Shown here: piece after piece, positions 62,433 to 64,000 of the stretch
How the letters are laid out: each line of letters starts with the position of its first letter
Numbering within the stretch: the stretch's first letter is position 1
NCBI GenBank assembly: GCA_009838035.1
Contig: VXSK01000002.1
Coordinates: 509,972 to 573,971 of the forward strand
Reading direction: 5' to 3'
From: Gammaproteobacteria bacterium
GTDB taxonomy: Bacteria; Pseudomonadota; Gammaproteobacteria; Steroidobacterales; Foliamicaceae
DNA: 64,000 nucleotides
Position numbers and translations under genes: made by a program
Notes under the pieces: generated by a model
Databases searched by the model: none
What the model saw: the letters and a program-made list of their open reading frames with translations, nothing else
Told to the model about the DNA's origin: nothing

Positions 62433-62506
62433 CGCCCCTGATGGGATTCGAACCCATAACCTCCGTGTAAGTCATTCAGGCGCTCTATCCTTTGAGCTAC
62501 AGGGGC
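62433..62506 (-). tRNA. tRNA-like gene with abnormal anticodon arm (possible pseudo-tRNA)
   Basis: Read on the minus strand, the acceptor stem GCCCCTG pairs with CAGGGGC, the D-stem GCTC with GAGC, and the T-arm ATGGG-TTCGAAT-CCCAT is perfect. The discriminator is G and CCA is not encoded. The 23 bases between the D-arm and T-arm (about one more than usual) contain no normal 5-bp anticodon stem with a 7-base loop. A CTTACAC stretch like the tRNA-Val(UAC) loop is present but is not flanked by complementary bases. The identity is therefore open, and it may be non-functional. The arms resemble those of bacterial tRNA-Arg. Confidence 0.65.
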
Positions 62507-62565
62507 ATTTTCATTCTACCTCTGTCCTAAGATCCACCTAACTACACAAATTCCCAAACAATCCC

Positions 62566-62829
62566 CTAATGCCCTAATTTCTTCAACCTATCCGATATTT
62601 CCCTCAGCAACTTTATTGCCGTCTTAAAAAGTTCCTCGAGTCCAGGATCCTTGATTCCCTTAAGTTCGGCCGAAACTGCCTCAAGTTCCCTATTTTCTTC
62701 ATTCATTTGTTCCTGTTCCTCGGCATATATTCTTTCCGCTTCCATTATTTTTCCTGATTCCTTTTCCAATCTTTCTAATTCGTCCGCGAGCAACTTTGAA
62801 GGTGCTGTCGGCAAAGATTCCTTACTCAT
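62566..62829 (-). CDS. Small coiled-coil protein
   Basis: An 87-residue, highly charged, Glu/Lys-rich protein predicted to be one long coiled coil (KLLADELERLEKESGKIMEAERI, then EELFKTAIKLLREISDRLKKL). There is no signal peptide or membrane segment. GGAG lies about 10 bases upstream of ATG 62829. It is 2 bases downstream of another 87-residue gene and last in a three-gene minus-strand set. No family was recognised. It may bind its neighbour by coiled-coil contact. Confidence 0.6.
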   Translation of the reverse strand: MSKESLPTAPSKLLADELERLEKESGKIMEAERIYAEEQEQMNEENRELEAVSAELKGIKDPGLEELFKTAIKLLREISDRLKKLGH

Positions 62830-62831
62830 AT

Positions 62832-63095
62832 TTAGTCTCCTATCCTCAAATACCCATCGTACAGTTCAAGCACGTATTTCCGATAATCCCTCAATTGCCC
62901 CAGCAGTTGTTGAATCAGTTCGATACATTCATCCGAGTCCAGGTCGAATAATGCCGCGTCCAACATATCCTTATGGACTTTGGTAATACTTTCCAGCGCA
63001 TTGACTCGGACCTCGATTGCTTCCTTGATTATGATTTCGGGATCATTCTCGCCGCCAGTAACGGCGGTGTTTTCGTTGGTCTGTAATTTATTCAT
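62832..63095 (-). CDS. Small helical protein of unknown function
   Basis: An 87-residue acidic, helical protein (IIIKEAIEVRVNALESITKVHKDML and ECIELIQQLLGQLRDYRKYVLELYDGYL). AGGAG precedes ATG 63095 at a good distance. It lies between an exported protein gene and a coiled-coil gene of equal length, with spacings of 24 and 2 bases, so the three form an operon. No family or catalytic motif was recognised. Confidence 0.6.
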   Translation of the reverse strand: MNKLQTNENTAVTGGENDPEIIIKEAIEVRVNALESITKVHKDMLDAALFDLDSDECIELIQQLLGQLRDYRKYVLELYDGYLRIGD

Positions 63096-63119
63096 AACTA
63101 TCTCCTTTTCTACACGCGC

Positions 63120-63728
63120 CTAAGGCGCATCGTATCCTGCCTCCTCCGCCTGATCTCGGGCTTTCTCCATCAACCTCGGATAGGCCCGTTTAGCATTCTC
63201 CAAATTCCGAGTGTTTCGGTCGTATTGCGAGTTATCCAGCCCCGCCGATTCTCTGAAATCCCTTTCCTCATTGACCGCCTTTTCCCATTCCTCAAAATTA
63301 CTCACCATAAGGGTGCCCACCCACCAAGTATTGGCTCTTACGTCGGCTGCCCAATGACCTGCTCCTCCGTCGTTTACTAATAGAGCAAACGCGAGGTGGG
63401 ATCTTTCGTAGGATTCCCGTGATTGGACTACTTGCGAGGCATACCAACTAGCTTCCTCCTTGCGTTTGCGTATAGCTTTCTCCCTGAGCCTAGCTTCCTC
63501 CCTGAGTCCAGCTTCCTCCTCGTGTCGTCTAACGAATTTCACTTTCCAATCCGCTAAGTTTGTCTCGATCCACGTCGGATCATTGGCCACTAGATCGAGA
63601 CACGCCATATATTTCTTCGTTGACCGACCGAGATCCTCGCAATCCTCCATATACTCACTTAATTCCTGTCCTGTCGTGGTCGCCGAAATAATGATTCCGA
63701 GCAGCGCCAGATATCGCAGTAATTTCAT
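63120..63728 (-). CDS. Exported, charged helical protein of unknown function
   Basis: A 202-residue protein. It starts MKLLRYLALLGIIISATTTG, a signal peptide with likely cleavage before QELSEY. GAGG at about -12 supports ATG 63728 over an upstream in-frame ATG (63788). The mature part has four cysteine-poor helices, a charged stretch rich in Glu/Arg (about 85-115), and a C-terminal region with WWVGTLMV. First gene of the three-gene set. Export sets it apart from its two cytoplasmic neighbours. No family was recognised. Confidence 0.58.
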   Translation of the reverse strand: MKLLRYLALLGIIISATTTGQELSEYMEDCEDLGRSTKKYMACLDLVANDPTWIETNLADWKVKFVRRHEEEAGLREEARLREKAIRKRKEEASWYASQVVQSRESYERSHLAFALLVNDGGAGHWAADVRANTWWVGTLMVSNFEEWEKAVNEERDFRESAGLDNSQYDRNTRNLENAKRAYPRLMEKARDQAEEAGYDAP

Positions 63729-63837
63729 AATCCATTCCTCTTTCGTTTCGCAAAACCCGTACAAGGTGTCGGGCCATTGCGACATCAAAGAGAAATGACG
63801 TTCCTGCCTATTCGCCAGGACTTTGAGGAGCTACCTC

Positions 63838-63878
63838 AGTCGGGCTATGGGCTGTTGTATTCAGCAGGTAACCCGACT
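63838..63878. repeat. Hairpin in the non-coding right end
   Basis: AGTCGGGCTA (63838-63847) pairs with TAACCCGACT (63869-63878) with one G-T pair. Inside, GCTG (63851-63854) pairs with CAGC (63862-63865). No T-run follows. It lies 110 bases upstream of the exported protein gene. The rest of 63729-64000 holds no open frame or RNA gene that I can support. Confidence 0.45.
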
Positions 63879-64000
63879 TAACGGATTCTCTCTGATGCCG
63901 CACTTCGGGTTATATCGCTTTAGGGCGTTTTCGTCAAGAAAGATTGGTTCGATTCGACCGACCGTCCACTCCTGACACCAAATCCTTGTATTTGATTCGA

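Larger units (their letters stand above)
62313..62550. repeat. 17-bp perfect direct repeat flanking an inverted repeat and tRNA-like gene
   Basis: The sequence ccacctaactacacaaa occurs at 62313-62329, inside the last codons of the TIR-NTPase gene, and again at 62534-62550. The 204 bases between hold a long inverted repeat and a tRNA-like gene. Such a repeat could be an attachment-site pair, the product of a deletion between repeats, or a target duplication. Confidence 0.7.

Noticed and set aside
63838..63878. Integron attC site
   Set aside because: The arms do not fit the RYYYAAC/GTTRRRY core pattern, and no integron integrase is in the window.

Overview
The window looks like a chromosomal segment of a high-G+C, Gram-negative, heterotrophic proteobacterium, most likely an aquatic gammaproteobacterium. 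The evidence is a TonB-dependent receptor, lipoproteins with lipoboxes, periplasmic thioredoxin-fold proteins, an NADP-type glutamate dehydrogenase and several type II toxin-antitoxin (TA) modules. Species cannot be told from the sequence. From the left edge to about 52.7 kb the DNA is GC-rich and densely coding. From about 52.8 kb to the end it is visibly more AT-rich, with different codon use, and reads as a horizontally acquired defence island.

Layout. (1) 0-3.1 kb: end of an unknown gene, a class C beta-lactamase-fold hydrolase, a cupin protein and a VapBC pair with an apparently leaderless, palindrome-controlled promoter. (2) 3.1-10.9 kb, minus strand: a molybdenum hydroxylase operon (CoxG, CoxS, form II-like CoxL, CoxM, MoxR ATPase, VWA protein) ending in gdhA. 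(3) 11-20.7 kb: DeoR regulator, amidase, two MmgE/PrpD proteins, hydantoinase/oxoprolinase A and B, and a YrdC-like protein. Together with (2) this suggests oxidation and hydrolysis of an N-heterocycle or cyclic amide, with GdhA handling the ammonium. (4) 20.8-32.5 kb: TonB receptor, two paralogous MFS transporters flanking a glyoxalase-like protein, moeA (molybdenum cofactor for region 2), a haem c/beta-propeller lipoprotein, an unknown secreted protein and a class III aminotransferase.

(5) 32.6-41.2 kb: two secreted TlpA-like thioredoxins alternate with three single-pass MORN-repeat proteins, with an HTTM-DCC oxidoreductase and a broken ParDE between them. The three MORN proteins share an identical four-cysteine motif, C-X8-C-X9-C-X18-C, next to three predicted thiol-redox proteins. 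This suggests an envelope disulfide-linked family. (6) 41.2-52.6 kb: moaB, gloB, a subtilase-like lipoprotein with an internal duplication, an NmrA-type oxidoreductase, HigBA, DUF4870, a ChaN-PDZ protein, a Panacea antitoxin, and a large M1-M28-PDZ peptidase gene interrupted by an in-frame stop.

(7) 52.8-64 kb island: a DUF262 protein overlapping a HEPN protein; a decayed copy of the NmrA gene; a compact operon of C5-cytosine methyltransferase, HD phosphohydrolase, ORC/AAA-type ATPase and a Rossmann-like protein (the best candidate for an undescribed system); and a TIR-NTPase gene that seems to lose its C-terminal part at a 17-bp direct repeat. That repeat recurs beyond a large inverted repeat and a tRNA-like gene with an abnormal anticodon arm. 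Three small unknown minus-strand genes follow. No integrase, transposase, CRISPR array or rRNA gene was seen.
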